In this document: positions 8,347-16,355 of the stretch, piece after piece | Numbering within the stretch: position 1 is the first letter of the stretch | Layout of the letters: every line of letters starts with the position of its first letter | Assembly: GCF_000497245.1 (NCBI RefSeq) | Contig: NZ_AWTC01000022.1 | Location: forward strand, 1-49,171 | Length of the DNA stretch: 49,171 bases | Direction of reading: 5' to 3' | From: Sporolactobacillus laevolacticus DSM 442 | GTDB taxonomy: Bacteria; Bacillota; Bacilli; Bacillales; Sporolactobacillaceae | Made by a program: the position numbers and the translations under genes | The notes under the pieces: generated by a model | The model's database searches: none | What the model was told of the DNA's origin: nothing | Seen by the model: the letters and a program-made list of their open reading frames with translations, nothing else

Positions 8347-9525
8347 ATGGTTGATAAATATGTTGTCGGCTTGATGTCCGGAACATCAGCTGATGGAATT
8401 GACTCGGTGCTCACAAGAATTAAAGATTCAGGAGATCAGACTGAGCTCGAGGTTCTGGATTTTGAGACGATACCATATACGCAGGAGATGCAGAAAAAAA
8501 TATTTACAGCAATGGACCCTGACCGGTCGAGTTCTCCCTTGATCTGTAGCTTGAATTTCGAACTAGGGTATTGTTTTGCTGATGCGGTGAAGTCATTGTG
8601 CCGCCATGCTCACTTTTCAATCGACAGAGTGGATCTTATTGGTTCTCATGGCCAGACTATATATCATATTCCGGATTCAGACGAAACTTATCACGCCTCA
8701 ACCTTGCAAATTGGTGAACCTGCTGTTATCTCATACGAGACGCGCACACCTGTAGCTTCAAACTTCCGCGTCATGGATATGGCGGCGGGAGGACAAGGCG
8801 CACCTCTGATTCCTTATGTGGACTATTTATTGTTCAGAAATCTTGAACGAACCATTGCCCTGTTGAATATTGGAGGTATTTCGAATATCACGGTTCTCCC
8901 AAAAAGAGGAAACTTGCGGAGTGTTCAGGCCTTTGATATGGGTCCTGGAAATATGATTATCGATGAACTTGTCCGAAAGTTCTATGGCAGACCCTATGAC
9001 CGAAATGGAAACTTTGCGAAAAGGGGTAAAGTGATCAAGCAGATTTTGAAAACATTGATGAATGATTCGTATTTTGCAAAAAAACCGCCAAAATCCACTG
9101 GACGCGAACGTTATGGAAAACAGTATGCGGAATGGATGGTGGAGAATTGGCACGATCAAAATTCCGATGACTTGATTGCCACTGCAACCTGTTTTACCGC
9201 AAAGGCTATCTTCAAAAATTATCAGGATTTTATTCAATCTAAAAACCCAGTTGACGAGATATGGGTGAGTGGGGGAGGCAGTCATAATCCAGTCTTAATA
9301 GGGTGGCTGCAAACGATGTTACCAGATGTCACGATCAAAACCTTTGAAAGTAATCGGTTAAATGCTGATGCAAAAGAGGCAGCCGCTTTCGCTGTGCTGG
9401 CAAATGAAATGGTGCATCAGCAGCCAGCAAATGTTCCCACCGCGACCGGTGCAAAAGAACAATTGATATTGGGAAACTATACTCCCTTTACTGGAATGAA
9501 AAACAGAATACTAATCGGAGGATGA
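8347..9525 (+). CDS. anmK: anhydro-N-acetylmuramic acid kinase
   Basis: 392 aa, matching AnmK (UPF0075) across its length: N-terminal GLMSGTSADGID phosphate-binding motif, NIGGISNITVL, the AFDMGPGNMIID segment, and the C-terminal VSGGGSHNPVL motif. AnmK opens the 1,6-anhydro ring of anhydroMurNAc and phosphorylates it to MurNAc-6-phosphate, the substrate of MurQ. ATG 8347 is preferred to GTG 8341 because AGGGGTG lies about 7 nt upstream of it. The gene ends 5 nt before the start chosen for the acetyltransferase. AnhydroMurNAc is made by lytic transglycosylases, so its presence suggests such products are taken up or formed. Confidence 0.9.
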   Translation: MVDKYVVGLMSGTSADGIDSVLTRIKDSGDQTELEVLDFETIPYTQEMQKKIFTAMDPDRSSSPLICSLNFELGYCFADAVKSLCRHAHFSIDRVDLIGSHGQTIYHIPDSDETYHASTLQIGEPAVISYETRTPVASNFRVMDMAAGGQGAPLIPYVDYLLFRNLERTIALLNIGGISNITVLPKRGNLRSVQAFDMGPGNMIIDELVRKFYGRPYDRNGNFAKRGKVIKQILKTLMNDSYFAKKPPKSTGRERYGKQYAEWMVENWHDQNSDDLIATATCFTAKAIFKNYQDFIQSKNPVDEIWVSGGGSHNPVLIGWLQTMLPDVTIKTFESNRLNADAKEAAAFAVLANEMVHQQPANVPTATGAKEQLILGNYTPFTGMKNRILIGG

Positions 9526-9530
9526 AATCG

Positions 9531-10505
9531 ATGTATTATGTGCCGATCACGCGAAATCGCGCGAACGATATCGTGCATCTCTGGAATCAGGAAATAGGTG
9601 ATGAATTTCCCTTAAGGAAGGAGCTTCTGATTCAGAACAGTTATGAAGACACCAATGTATTAGCTGCTGGTTCCTGCTTGGCAGTCGATGAAAGCGGCAA
9701 TCTTATCGGATTTATCATTACAAAAAAATATCAGGAAGCCATTGACGTCGGATTTAATAGTGAGCTTGGATGGATTCAAGTCCTGCTCGTTAAGACTGAA
9801 AATAGGAACAGAGGAATCGGTACAGAACTTTTGAGAAGAGCCGAGGATGCACTTGAGAAGCGCGGTGCAAAGAAAATTATACTTGGCAAAGATGTCTGGC
9901 ATTATTTTCCCGGCATTCCTGATCATTACGTTCAAGTCAAACAGTGGTTTGTTTCCAGAAATTATCATTTCGATGGAAGAGAATACGACCTATTGACTGA
10001 AACACCGGTTCTGCAGATTCCAGAGGTTAAGGAAGCACGGTTCTTGCTTTTAAATAATAAAAATGATCAAGGTTTGTTGCTTGATTTTCTGCATCGATGC
10101 TTTCCGGGACGTTGGGAATATGAAGCTATTAAATATTTTGAGATGGGCGGCGATGGGAGAGAATTTGTCATCCTGAAGAACGATGTACAAGTCATTGGTT
10201 TCTGTAGGATTAACGATCACCTCTCCCGTCAAATCGCCCAGAACGTCTATTGGTCTCCTCTATTTACAGATGGGCTAGGTGGAATGGGTCCTCTGGGAAT
10301 TGACGCGGCAGAACGCGGAAAAGGATATGGCATTGCTCTTGTGCAAGCGGGAATCGCTTATCTCAGTAGACGCGGTCTGAAACATTTTATTATTGATTGG
10401 ACACAGTTAATAGACTTTTACAAAAAAGTAGGCGCACATCCTTGGAAGTCCTATGCTACTTACTTCAAATCATTAGAGAATGAAAAAGTAGCAGGAGTCC
10501 GGTGA
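9531..10505 (+). CDS. tandem-domain GNAT acetyltransferase of unknown substrate
   Basis: 324 aa with two GNAT domains. The first carries the acetyl-CoA-binding motif RNRGIGTELL at about residues 98-107; the second carries RGKGYGIALV at about residues 262-271 and ends with the FYKKVGAHPW segment. A single-copy GNAT gene (ybbJ) lies beside murQ in B. subtilis, so the association with MurNAc salvage recurs, but the acceptor is unknown; an amino group on an amino sugar or on a released peptide is a reasonable guess. ATG 9531 has CGGAGG 9 nt upstream; the ATG at 9522 overlaps the stop of anmK but directly abuts that SD. Confidence 0.75.
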   Translation: MYYVPITRNRANDIVHLWNQEIGDEFPLRKELLIQNSYEDTNVLAAGSCLAVDESGNLIGFIITKKYQEAIDVGFNSELGWIQVLLVKTENRNRGIGTELLRRAEDALEKRGAKKIILGKDVWHYFPGIPDHYVQVKQWFVSRNYHFDGREYDLLTETPVLQIPEVKEARFLLLNNKNDQGLLLDFLHRCFPGRWEYEAIKYFEMGGDGREFVILKNDVQVIGFCRINDHLSRQIAQNVYWSPLFTDGLGGMGPLGIDAAERGKGYGIALVQAGIAYLSRRGLKHFIIDWTQLIDFYKKVGAHPWKSYATYFKSLENEKVAGVR

Positions 10506-10541
10506 ATCTGAGAAAAATATATTGATCAAGGTGATACTCAA

Positions 10542-10595
10542 ATGCAGGACTTGTTTACAGGTTTTTGGCGTGATGATAAAGCAGTTATTCAATAA
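10542..10595 (+). CDS. possible 17-residue small ORF between the GNAT gene and murQ
   Basis: ATG at 10542 follows AAGGTGAT by about 6 nt and encodes MQDLFTGFWRDDKAVIQ before a TAA. It may be a start-proximal remnant of a lost gene or a leader that couples translation to murQ, which starts 33 nt later. I do not recognise the peptide and the frame is short enough to be chance. Confidence 0.25.
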   Translation: MQDLFTGFWRDDKAVIQ

Positions 10596-10628
10596 TCGCA
10601 AATTGCAGTTTTAAAAAGGATGGTTTGA

Positions 10629-11534
10629 ATGCTGGATAAACTGACGACAGAGGCACGAAATAAAAAAACAACCAATCTAGATATGATGACGGTTCATGAA
10701 ATGTTAAGCAGCATGAATCAGGAAGATCAGAGTGTGCCTCAAGCAGTTTCAAGAGAATTGGGGAAAATTGAACAGGTTGTGAAATCTGCAATTCACGCTT
10801 TTCAATCTGGTGGACGACTCATCTATATGGGTGCGGGGACAAGTGGAAGGCTTGGCGTGTTGGATGCTGTTGAGTGTGTCCCAACTTTCAGTTCTTCTCC
10901 AGACAGAGTTGTCGGTCTGATTGCCGGAGGGAACAAGGCACTTACTGAAGCGGTTGAAGGGGCTGAGGATAATGAAACGATGGGTTCTGGAGATTTGGCT
11001 GCATTAGATCTTACCGAGAATGATTTGGTTGTGGGAGTCGCGGCTAGCGGAAGGACACCATACGTGATCGGCGGTTTGAAGTATGCTCAGAAAATTGGTG
11101 CTTCCACAGCAAGTCTTAGCTGCAATCGCTATGCCGAAATCAGCAAATATTCGAATATGGCGATCGAGATAGAAACAGGGCCGGAAGTACTGACTGGATC
11201 CACACGACTTAAAGCGGGTACTGCTCAAAAATTAGTTTTGAACATGATTTCTACTGCTTCTATGATCGGTCTAGGAAAAGCTTATGAAAATTTGATGGTA
11301 GATGTACAACCGAATAACGAAAAACTTGTTGAGCGTTCGAAAAAGATCATTATGGAAGCAACAGGTACGGATCTGAAGACTGCGGAGAATGTATATTTTA
11401 ATGCACATCAGAATGTTAAAGCGGCGATCCTCATGATACTGCTTGGTTGCTCTCTAGATGAGGCACTGGAACGTTTAAAGCACGCGAATGGATTTATCAG
11501 GAAGGCAGTTGTCGCGAATAACAAATGCGAATAA
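10629..11534 (+). CDS. murQ: N-acetylmuramic acid 6-phosphate etherase
   Basis: 301 aa, full length for MurQ. The enzyme removes D-lactate from MurNAc-6-phosphate to give GlcNAc-6-phosphate, the committed step of MurNAc catabolism. The SIS domain shows GAGTSGRLGVLDAVE at about residues 68-82, with the first catalytic Glu at 82 and the second in VEGAEDN at about 113. N-terminal LTTEARN and C-terminal KAAILMILLGC segments are family-typical. The start is ATG 10629 behind AAAAAGGATGG. It can be fed by AnmK and by the downstream MurK-like kinase. Confidence 0.93.
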   Translation: MLDKLTTEARNKKTTNLDMMTVHEMLSSMNQEDQSVPQAVSRELGKIEQVVKSAIHAFQSGGRLIYMGAGTSGRLGVLDAVECVPTFSSSPDRVVGLIAGGNKALTEAVEGAEDNETMGSGDLAALDLTENDLVVGVAASGRTPYVIGGLKYAQKIGASTASLSCNRYAEISKYSNMAIEIETGPEVLTGSTRLKAGTAQKLVLNMISTASMIGLGKAYENLMVDVQPNNEKLVERSKKIIMEATGTDLKTAENVYFNAHQNVKAAILMILLGCSLDEALERLKHANGFIRKAVVANNKCE

Positions 11535-11564
11535 TCTCTTAATTTATCTGAAAGAGGTTTGGAA

Positions 11565-12515
11565 ATGGATAATTATTATATAGCCATTGATGGCGGTGGG
11601 ACAAAAACTGACGCGGTAATATTTTCAACTGGTGGGCAACTAATCAACAGAGTTATTGGTGCTGGAACCAATCCGAATGGAATGGATTTTAATCAGGTAA
11701 CTGAGCATTTTCGGAAACTTTTCTCAGAACTCATGTCTGTGAAGAAGCCGGTATCGATTGCCGGTTGTTATGCCGGATTATCTGGTTCTGATCATCCGGC
11801 GTTAACCCGCAAATTGGCAAATGCTATAAAGGACGCTTGCCCTGTAAAAATCAGTCATCTGCAGGTTGGAAACGATGCGATGAACGCTTTGTGGAGCGGC
11901 ACAGATGGGAGGCCAGGACTCGTTGTGATTGCAGGAACCGGTTCAATCGCTTTTGGTATTCTTGACAATGGAAAATATTTTCGAATGGGTGGCTGGGGCT
12001 ATCTGTTCGGTGACGAAGGAAGCGGTTATGCGATCGGACGTGAAACAGTTCGGCGTGTGCTGATGGTCTATGATGGGCGTGAAAGAGAAACAACTTTAAT
12101 TTCAGCGCTTACCCGGTATTTTCATGTGCAATCCATTAATGATATTGTGCCGATTGTCTACCAATCATCCAAAGATGTTATTGCTGGATTAGTTCCGATT
12201 GTGGCAAGTGAAGCGGAACAAGGGGATTGCTTGGCTGAACACATTCTATTTGAGGCAGCGCAAGACCTAATTTCTCTTATTCAAAACGGAATGTCCAAAT
12301 TTGAATCAGTGCCTGAAACGGTGCTTGTCGGTGGTGTATGGAACAGCCGGATCATTCGTGAAAAAGTTTGTTCTGGAATCTCTGCCCCATTTATTTTTCC
12401 TGACTATCCTCCTGTGTACGGATCAATTGCGAAATGCGTTAATGAGTGGGAATATCAGAATGAAGGGCTTTTGGATTCGCTAAAAAAGCAGCTCATCAAA
12501 GGTAAACCTGCATAA
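11565..12515 (+). CDS. BadF/BadG-family N-acetylhexosamine kinase, MurK-like
   Basis: 316 aa sugar kinase of the ASKHA fold. The phosphate-1 loop is IDGGGTKTDA near the N-terminus, followed by GNDAMNAL, IAGTGSIAFG and GGWGYLFGDEGSGYAIGR. The closest functional model is MurK of Clostridium, which phosphorylates MurNAc and GlcNAc at O6 (established for that enzyme); eukaryotic-type NAGK belongs to the same family. Placed between murQ and namZ, it would phosphorylate MurNAc and GlcNAc released in the cytosol, replacing the phosphorylation that MurP gives in B. subtilis. ATG 11565 is chosen over TTG 11559 because AGAGGT lies 6 nt upstream. Confidence 0.8.
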   Translation: MDNYYIAIDGGGTKTDAVIFSTGGQLINRVIGAGTNPNGMDFNQVTEHFRKLFSELMSVKKPVSIAGCYAGLSGSDHPALTRKLANAIKDACPVKISHLQVGNDAMNALWSGTDGRPGLVVIAGTGSIAFGILDNGKYFRMGGWGYLFGDEGSGYAIGRETVRRVLMVYDGRERETTLISALTRYFHVQSINDIVPIVYQSSKDVIAGLVPIVASEAEQGDCLAEHILFEAAQDLISLIQNGMSKFESVPETVLVGGVWNSRIIREKVCSGISAPFIFPDYPPVYGSIAKCVNEWEYQNEGLLDSLKKQLIKGKPA

Positions 12516-12547
12516 CTAAAAAAAATCAATAAATGAGAGGCGTAAAA

Positions 12548-13693
12548 ATGATTCAATTAGGTATTGAAACATTGCTGCGGGACCAAATAGCACTGCTAAA
12601 GGGAAAGCGGGTCGGTTTGCTTACTAATATGACTGGACTGGACAGCAGACTGTGTCCGACCATCGATCTACTCATGGCTCAGCCGGATATTCATTTGTCG
12701 GCTTTATTTGGACCGGAACACGGTGTTCGAGGAGACGGTCAGGAAGGCTTGCCAATTGAATCATATACGGATCCGCTGACTCATCTACCAGTTTATAGCC
12801 TTTACGGTAATACCCGGAAACCAAGCAAAGCGATGCTGAAGAACATCGATTGCATCGTCATTGATTTGCAAGACATTGGTGTGCGATATTATACTTTTAT
12901 TTCAACTATGAGTTTAGTAATGGAAGCATGTATGGAAGAATCAAAGGAGGTCGTGGTTCTCGACCGGCCTAATCCGGTAAACGGTCTAAACCGGGAAGGG
13001 AATATTCTTGATAAGTCACTTTCTTCATTTGTTGGAATGCATCCTCTCCCAAATCGTCATGGATTGACAATCGGCGAGCTCTCACTGCTTTATAAACATG
13101 AATTCGGAATTAACTGTTCGTTGACTGTAGTACCGATGAAGAGATGGAGTCGGACGATGTACTTCCGGGAGACCGGTTTATGCTGGGTTCAGCCTTCACC
13201 AAACGCTACGGGAGAAGCGATGGCTGTCCTCTATCCTGGGATGTGCCTTATTGAAGGCACGACGCTTTCTGAAGGAAGAGGAACGACACGTCCATTTGAA
13301 GTGATTGGTGCCCCGTATATGAATGGTTCGGAAATTGCTGACAAATTCAACCAACTCGGCTTGAAGGGAGTACTTGCACGGCCAACAAGTTTTGTACCCT
13401 ATTATTCAAAATACAAAGGGAAGCTTTGCCGAGGAATTCAAATACATATTACTGATATTAGTAAGGTTCAGTCTTATAAGATAGGTCTTTACACATTAGG
13501 ACTGGTCGCCGAAATGTATCCATCTGAGTTTTCGTTTCTCGGAAATGGTAATCGATGCACTTTCAATCTGTTGGCAGGAAATACGAAGATCAGGCAGAAA
13601 ATATTGGAAAATAATTTTGACGATTTCTTTGAACAATGTCAAGCGGAATGCGATCAGTTCAGCGAACATGTCCTGCCTTATTTATTGTATTAG
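12548..13693 (+). CDS. namZ: exo-beta-N-acetylmuramidase NamZ (DUF1343) without signal peptide
   Basis: 381 aa DUF1343 protein. Conserved blocks are KRVGLLTNMTGLD, FGPEHGVRGDGQEG, YSLYGNTRKPS, DLQDIGVRYYTFISTM, LDRPNPV and the C-terminal LNRG-like region. In B. subtilis NamZ (YbbC) releases MurNAc from the non-reducing end of peptidoglycan fragments and is secreted. This copy starts with a cytosolic-type sequence (MIQLGIETLL) and lacks any export signal. ATG 12548 follows GAGAGG by 7 nt; the ATG at 12533 precedes the SD and is rejected. nagZ follows after about 43 nt. Confidence 0.87.
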   Translation: MIQLGIETLLRDQIALLKGKRVGLLTNMTGLDSRLCPTIDLLMAQPDIHLSALFGPEHGVRGDGQEGLPIESYTDPLTHLPVYSLYGNTRKPSKAMLKNIDCIVIDLQDIGVRYYTFISTMSLVMEACMEESKEVVVLDRPNPVNGLNREGNILDKSLSSFVGMHPLPNRHGLTIGELSLLYKHEFGINCSLTVVPMKRWSRTMYFRETGLCWVQPSPNATGEAMAVLYPGMCLIEGTTLSEGRGTTRPFEVIGAPYMNGSEIADKFNQLGLKGVLARPTSFVPYYSKYKGKLCRGIQIHITDISKVQSYKIGLYTLGLVAEMYPSEFSFLGNGNRCTFNLLAGNTKIRQKILENNFDDFFEQCQAECDQFSEHVLPYLLY

Positions 13694-13736
13694 TTCCATT
13701 AAACAAAGACTATTTAAAAAGACACTTTTTAATGGG

Positions 13737-15347
13737 GTGATTCCAATTACTTTTCAAAATAGAGATCTCATTCAAAACATAGGTCAACTGATGGTTTTTG
13801 GCTTTTATGGAAAGAAGATGACACCTGAATTAAAGCAATTTATCAATAAAAACAAGTTAGGAAACATTATTCTTTTTTCAAGAAATATGGATGACCAGTT
13901 GCAGATCCGTCAGTTAACGATGGAACTTCAGGGGGAGGCAAAAAGGGCTGGGCATAAACATCCACTGTTAATTTGTACGGATCAGGAAAATGGCGCAGTA
14001 CGGCGCCTGGGCTCTGGCTCGACTGAATTTCCCGGATCGATGCTTATCGGAGCTACATATTCAACAGCAAATGCATTCGAAATTTCTAGAATGACGGCGG
14101 AAGAATTAAAGAGTGTCGGCATTAACTGGAATCTAGCTCCTGTTGTAGATGTCAATAATAATCCCGCAAATCCAGTTATCTGCACGCGTTCGTTTGGAGA
14201 AGATCCTCAAGTGGTTGCTGAAATGGGAGAAGCATTTATGCGAGGAATGCAGTCAGAGGGTATCGTATCGACACTGAAACATTTTCCCGGACACGGAGAT
14301 ACGGGAGTTGATTCCCACTTGGATCTTCCTGTCATCCCCCATAATTTGGAAAGACTGGAATCGGTTGAACTCGTTCCGTTCAGAAAATGTATCAAGGCAG
14401 GTACTGATGTGATCATGAGCGCACATGTTTATTTTCCTGCTATTGAAAAACAATATGGACTACCGGCTACACTCTCCAAAGCAGTTCTGACTGGACTATT
14501 GAGAGAACGCCTTCACTTTCAGGGAGTTATAACGACGGATTGTTTGGAGATGAAAGCCATCGATGATCGGTTCGGTACCGCTCAGGGCGCCGTTATGGCA
14601 TTCCAGGCCGGAGCAGATTTTGCCATGGTTTCACATACGTTTGAGAAGCAGAAGGAGACACTGGAAGCTGTAACTAGTGCTCTTGAAAACGGAAAAATCG
14701 ATACACAATCAGTTAGAAATTCGATGGAAAGAATTGATAGACTGAAGGATAAATATCTAGATTGGGGTCAGGCCCTGAAAAAGGAGGTCATTTCAGTTGA
14801 AAAAGGAGAAGAACATTGGACGACTGCAGAAAAAGTGTACCATGAAGGGATCACATTATTAACTAACAAACAGGATCTGCTTCCTCTTTCAGACAGAAAA
14901 AATTCAAAAACTCTGTTTCTGTATAGTGGAATGGTCTTTGCAGCGAAGGTAGAGGATCAGAAAGATCAAATATCGGTCTTTGAGTCAATCGTTAAGTCTG
15001 TACACACTGAATCAGAAGTTGCCAAAATCGAGGATCCATCGTTCAATGTTCTTTTGAAAAATGTGATCTCTACCACTGAAAGCTACCAGGCCGTTGTCCT
15101 ATTAACAGTTTCGATTACGAAAGGAAGCAGCCAAATTGACTTATTGACACAGCTGAAGAAAACCTGCAATTGTCCGATTATTGTTATTGCCGCAAAAAGT
15201 CCTTATGATCTTCGCTTATTACCACAGGCAGATGGTTATATCTGTACTTATGATTTTAATCCGCTGTCCCTTAAAATCGCAATTCGCACACTGTTTGGAT
15301 TGGATAAGGTGTATGGCAGACTACCGATTAGTTTGAATAACACATAA
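13737..15347 (+). CDS. nagZ: glycoside hydrolase family 3 beta-N-acetylglucosaminidase NagZ, cytosolic form
   Basis: About 536 aa with an N-terminal GH3 barrel and a C-terminal alpha/beta domain, as in Bacillus NagZ. The catalytic acid/base loop KHFPGHGDTGVDSH places the Asp-His dyad at about 192 and 194, and the nucleophile is Asp in TTDCLEMKAI at about 268. It should cleave GlcNAc from GlcNAc-MurNAc(-peptide). The start is uncertain: the frame is open back into namZ to 13545, but the only SD-like GGGGTGA covers GTG 13737, leaving either that GTG or an ATT at 13746. No signal peptide is present under any start, unlike the exported B. subtilis enzyme. It is the last gene of the array. Confidence 0.85.
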   Translation: MIPITFQNRDLIQNIGQLMVFGFYGKKMTPELKQFINKNKLGNIILFSRNMDDQLQIRQLTMELQGEAKRAGHKHPLLICTDQENGAVRRLGSGSTEFPGSMLIGATYSTANAFEISRMTAEELKSVGINWNLAPVVDVNNNPANPVICTRSFGEDPQVVAEMGEAFMRGMQSEGIVSTLKHFPGHGDTGVDSHLDLPVIPHNLERLESVELVPFRKCIKAGTDVIMSAHVYFPAIEKQYGLPATLSKAVLTGLLRERLHFQGVITTDCLEMKAIDDRFGTAQGAVMAFQAGADFAMVSHTFEKQKETLEAVTSALENGKIDTQSVRNSMERIDRLKDKYLDWGQALKKEVISVEKGEEHWTTAEKVYHEGITLLTNKQDLLPLSDRKNSKTLFLYSGMVFAAKVEDQKDQISVFESIVKSVHTESEVAKIEDPSFNVLLKNVISTTESYQAVVLLTVSITKGSSQIDLLTQLKKTCNCPIIVIAAKSPYDLRLLPQADGYICTYDFNPLSLKIAIRTLFGLDKVYGRLPISLNNT

Positions 15348-15555
15348 ATGGTGTATGAAGTAGAACATCTCGTTAGATTTTTGAGAGTCACACCAGCACG
15401 CCTAGTTATTAACATGATTTGTTAAGTTACCGATTAATTTAGAAAATGACCTTAGATCATCTTTTTCTTAAATATGAATCAACTTTTTTAAAAATAGTCA
15501 CCTTCAAATTTATGCTATAGTGGTTATATAGTATTGAATCAGAAGGGGAATAGAA

Positions 15556-16125
15556 ATGAAACGAATTGCAGTTTACTGTGGTGCTAGTAAAGGAAAGAAT
15601 CCGATTTATGAAGCATATGCGGTCCAACTTGCCAACTGGATTACTAACAATCATTTTGAGTTGGTGTATGGAGGCGGTAAGGTAGGCTTAATGGGTATTG
15701 TCGCTGATACAGTGCTGGACAATGGAGGAAAAGCAACTGGAGTGATTCCTCAATTTCTTGTTGATCGAGAAATTGCCCATGATCGGTTGAGCCGGCTAGT
15801 CGTTGTTGATGATATGGATGAACGAAAAAAGGCAATGATGGATTTATCCGATTGCTGCATTGCATTGCCTGGAGGGCCAGGAACTCTTGAGGAAATTTCC
15901 GAAGCTATATCCTGGGCACGACTTGGAGAGAATGAAAGCCCGTGTATTTTCCTTAATGTGAATGGTTATTATGACTTAATCAGTCGCTTTTTTGATCAAA
16001 TGGTTGAAGAAGGATTTCTTTCGGGAGAGGACCGGAATAAGATTCTTATTTCTGATTCGTTTGATGAAATTATGGCGTTTATCGATGCTTATGTTCCGCC
16101 GCATGTAAGAAATTATATAAAGTAA
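15556..16125 (+). CDS. LOG family protein (putative nucleotide phosphoribohydrolase)
   Basis: 189 aa, full length for the LOG/TIGR00730 family (B. subtilis YvdD type). The signature PGGPGTLEE lies at 105-113, with the conserved Arg-Lys of ERKKAMM just upstream and the nucleotide-binding VYGGGKVGLMG at about 37-47. Relatives cleave cytokinin riboside monophosphates or AMP-like nucleotides to base and ribose-5-phosphate. AGAAGGGG precedes the ATG. An extended -10 (TGCTATAGT, 15513-15521) about 40 nt upstream suggests its own promoter, though the -35 is weak. The physiological substrate is unknown. Confidence 0.82.
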   Translation: MKRIAVYCGASKGKNPIYEAYAVQLANWITNNHFELVYGGGKVGLMGIVADTVLDNGGKATGVIPQFLVDREIAHDRLSRLVVVDDMDERKKAMMDLSDCCIALPGGPGTLEEISEAISWARLGENESPCIFLNVNGYYDLISRFFDQMVEEGFLSGEDRNKILISDSFDEIMAFIDAYVPPHVRNYIK

Positions 16126-16129
16126 AACT

Positions 16130-16215
16130 TGGCGAAGCGAAGTCTTTAATGTTGGCTGAACTTCCGCAGGATGCGGTGGCTTTCGCGTTGCCTACAGGAC
16201 GTACGCGTTGTTAGT
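16130..16215 (+). other. GC-rich, hairpin-prone intergenic block
   Basis: This 85-bp block has several small inverted repeats, for example CCGC-AGGAT-GCGG, and clearly higher GC than the surrounding spacer. It resembles degenerate GC-rich intergenic repeats known from bacilli, but only one copy is in this window, so repeat status cannot be shown. Confidence 0.25.
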
Positions 16216-16313
16216 GAAAGTTCCTCTTTTGTTACACTTATACTAGACTCCGCTAATCTTTTATATTTTATCTTTTCCTTTTTGTACAAGATAAGTCGCT
16301 TGCGCATAGAAAA

Positions 16314-16355
16314 AGAGCACCTCTCAGAATGTTCTGCGAGATGCTCTATTTTTTA
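16314..16355 (-). terminator. bidirectional terminator between the LOG gene and pflA
   Basis: AGAGCACCTC (16314-16323) pairs with GAGATGCTCT (16338-16347), with an inner CAGAA/TTCTG extension. T-rich tracts follow in both directions: TTTTTCTAT on the minus strand and ATTTTTTATT on the plus strand. On the minus strand it lies directly behind the pflA stop codon. Confidence 0.8.

Noticed and set aside
8827-9285. 152-residue minus-strand open frame inside anmK
   Set aside because: It is antisense to conserved AnmK motifs, without a convincing SD or recognisable domain.
13545-13736. Upstream extension of the nagZ frame into namZ
   Set aside because: The extra 64 residues overlap well-conserved NamZ codons, have no SD and do not resemble GH3 sequence; the frame is open by chance.
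15348-15515. Rho-independent terminator after nagZ
   Set aside because: TGGTGT and ACACCA can pair but only around a loop of about 40 nt and without a T run.
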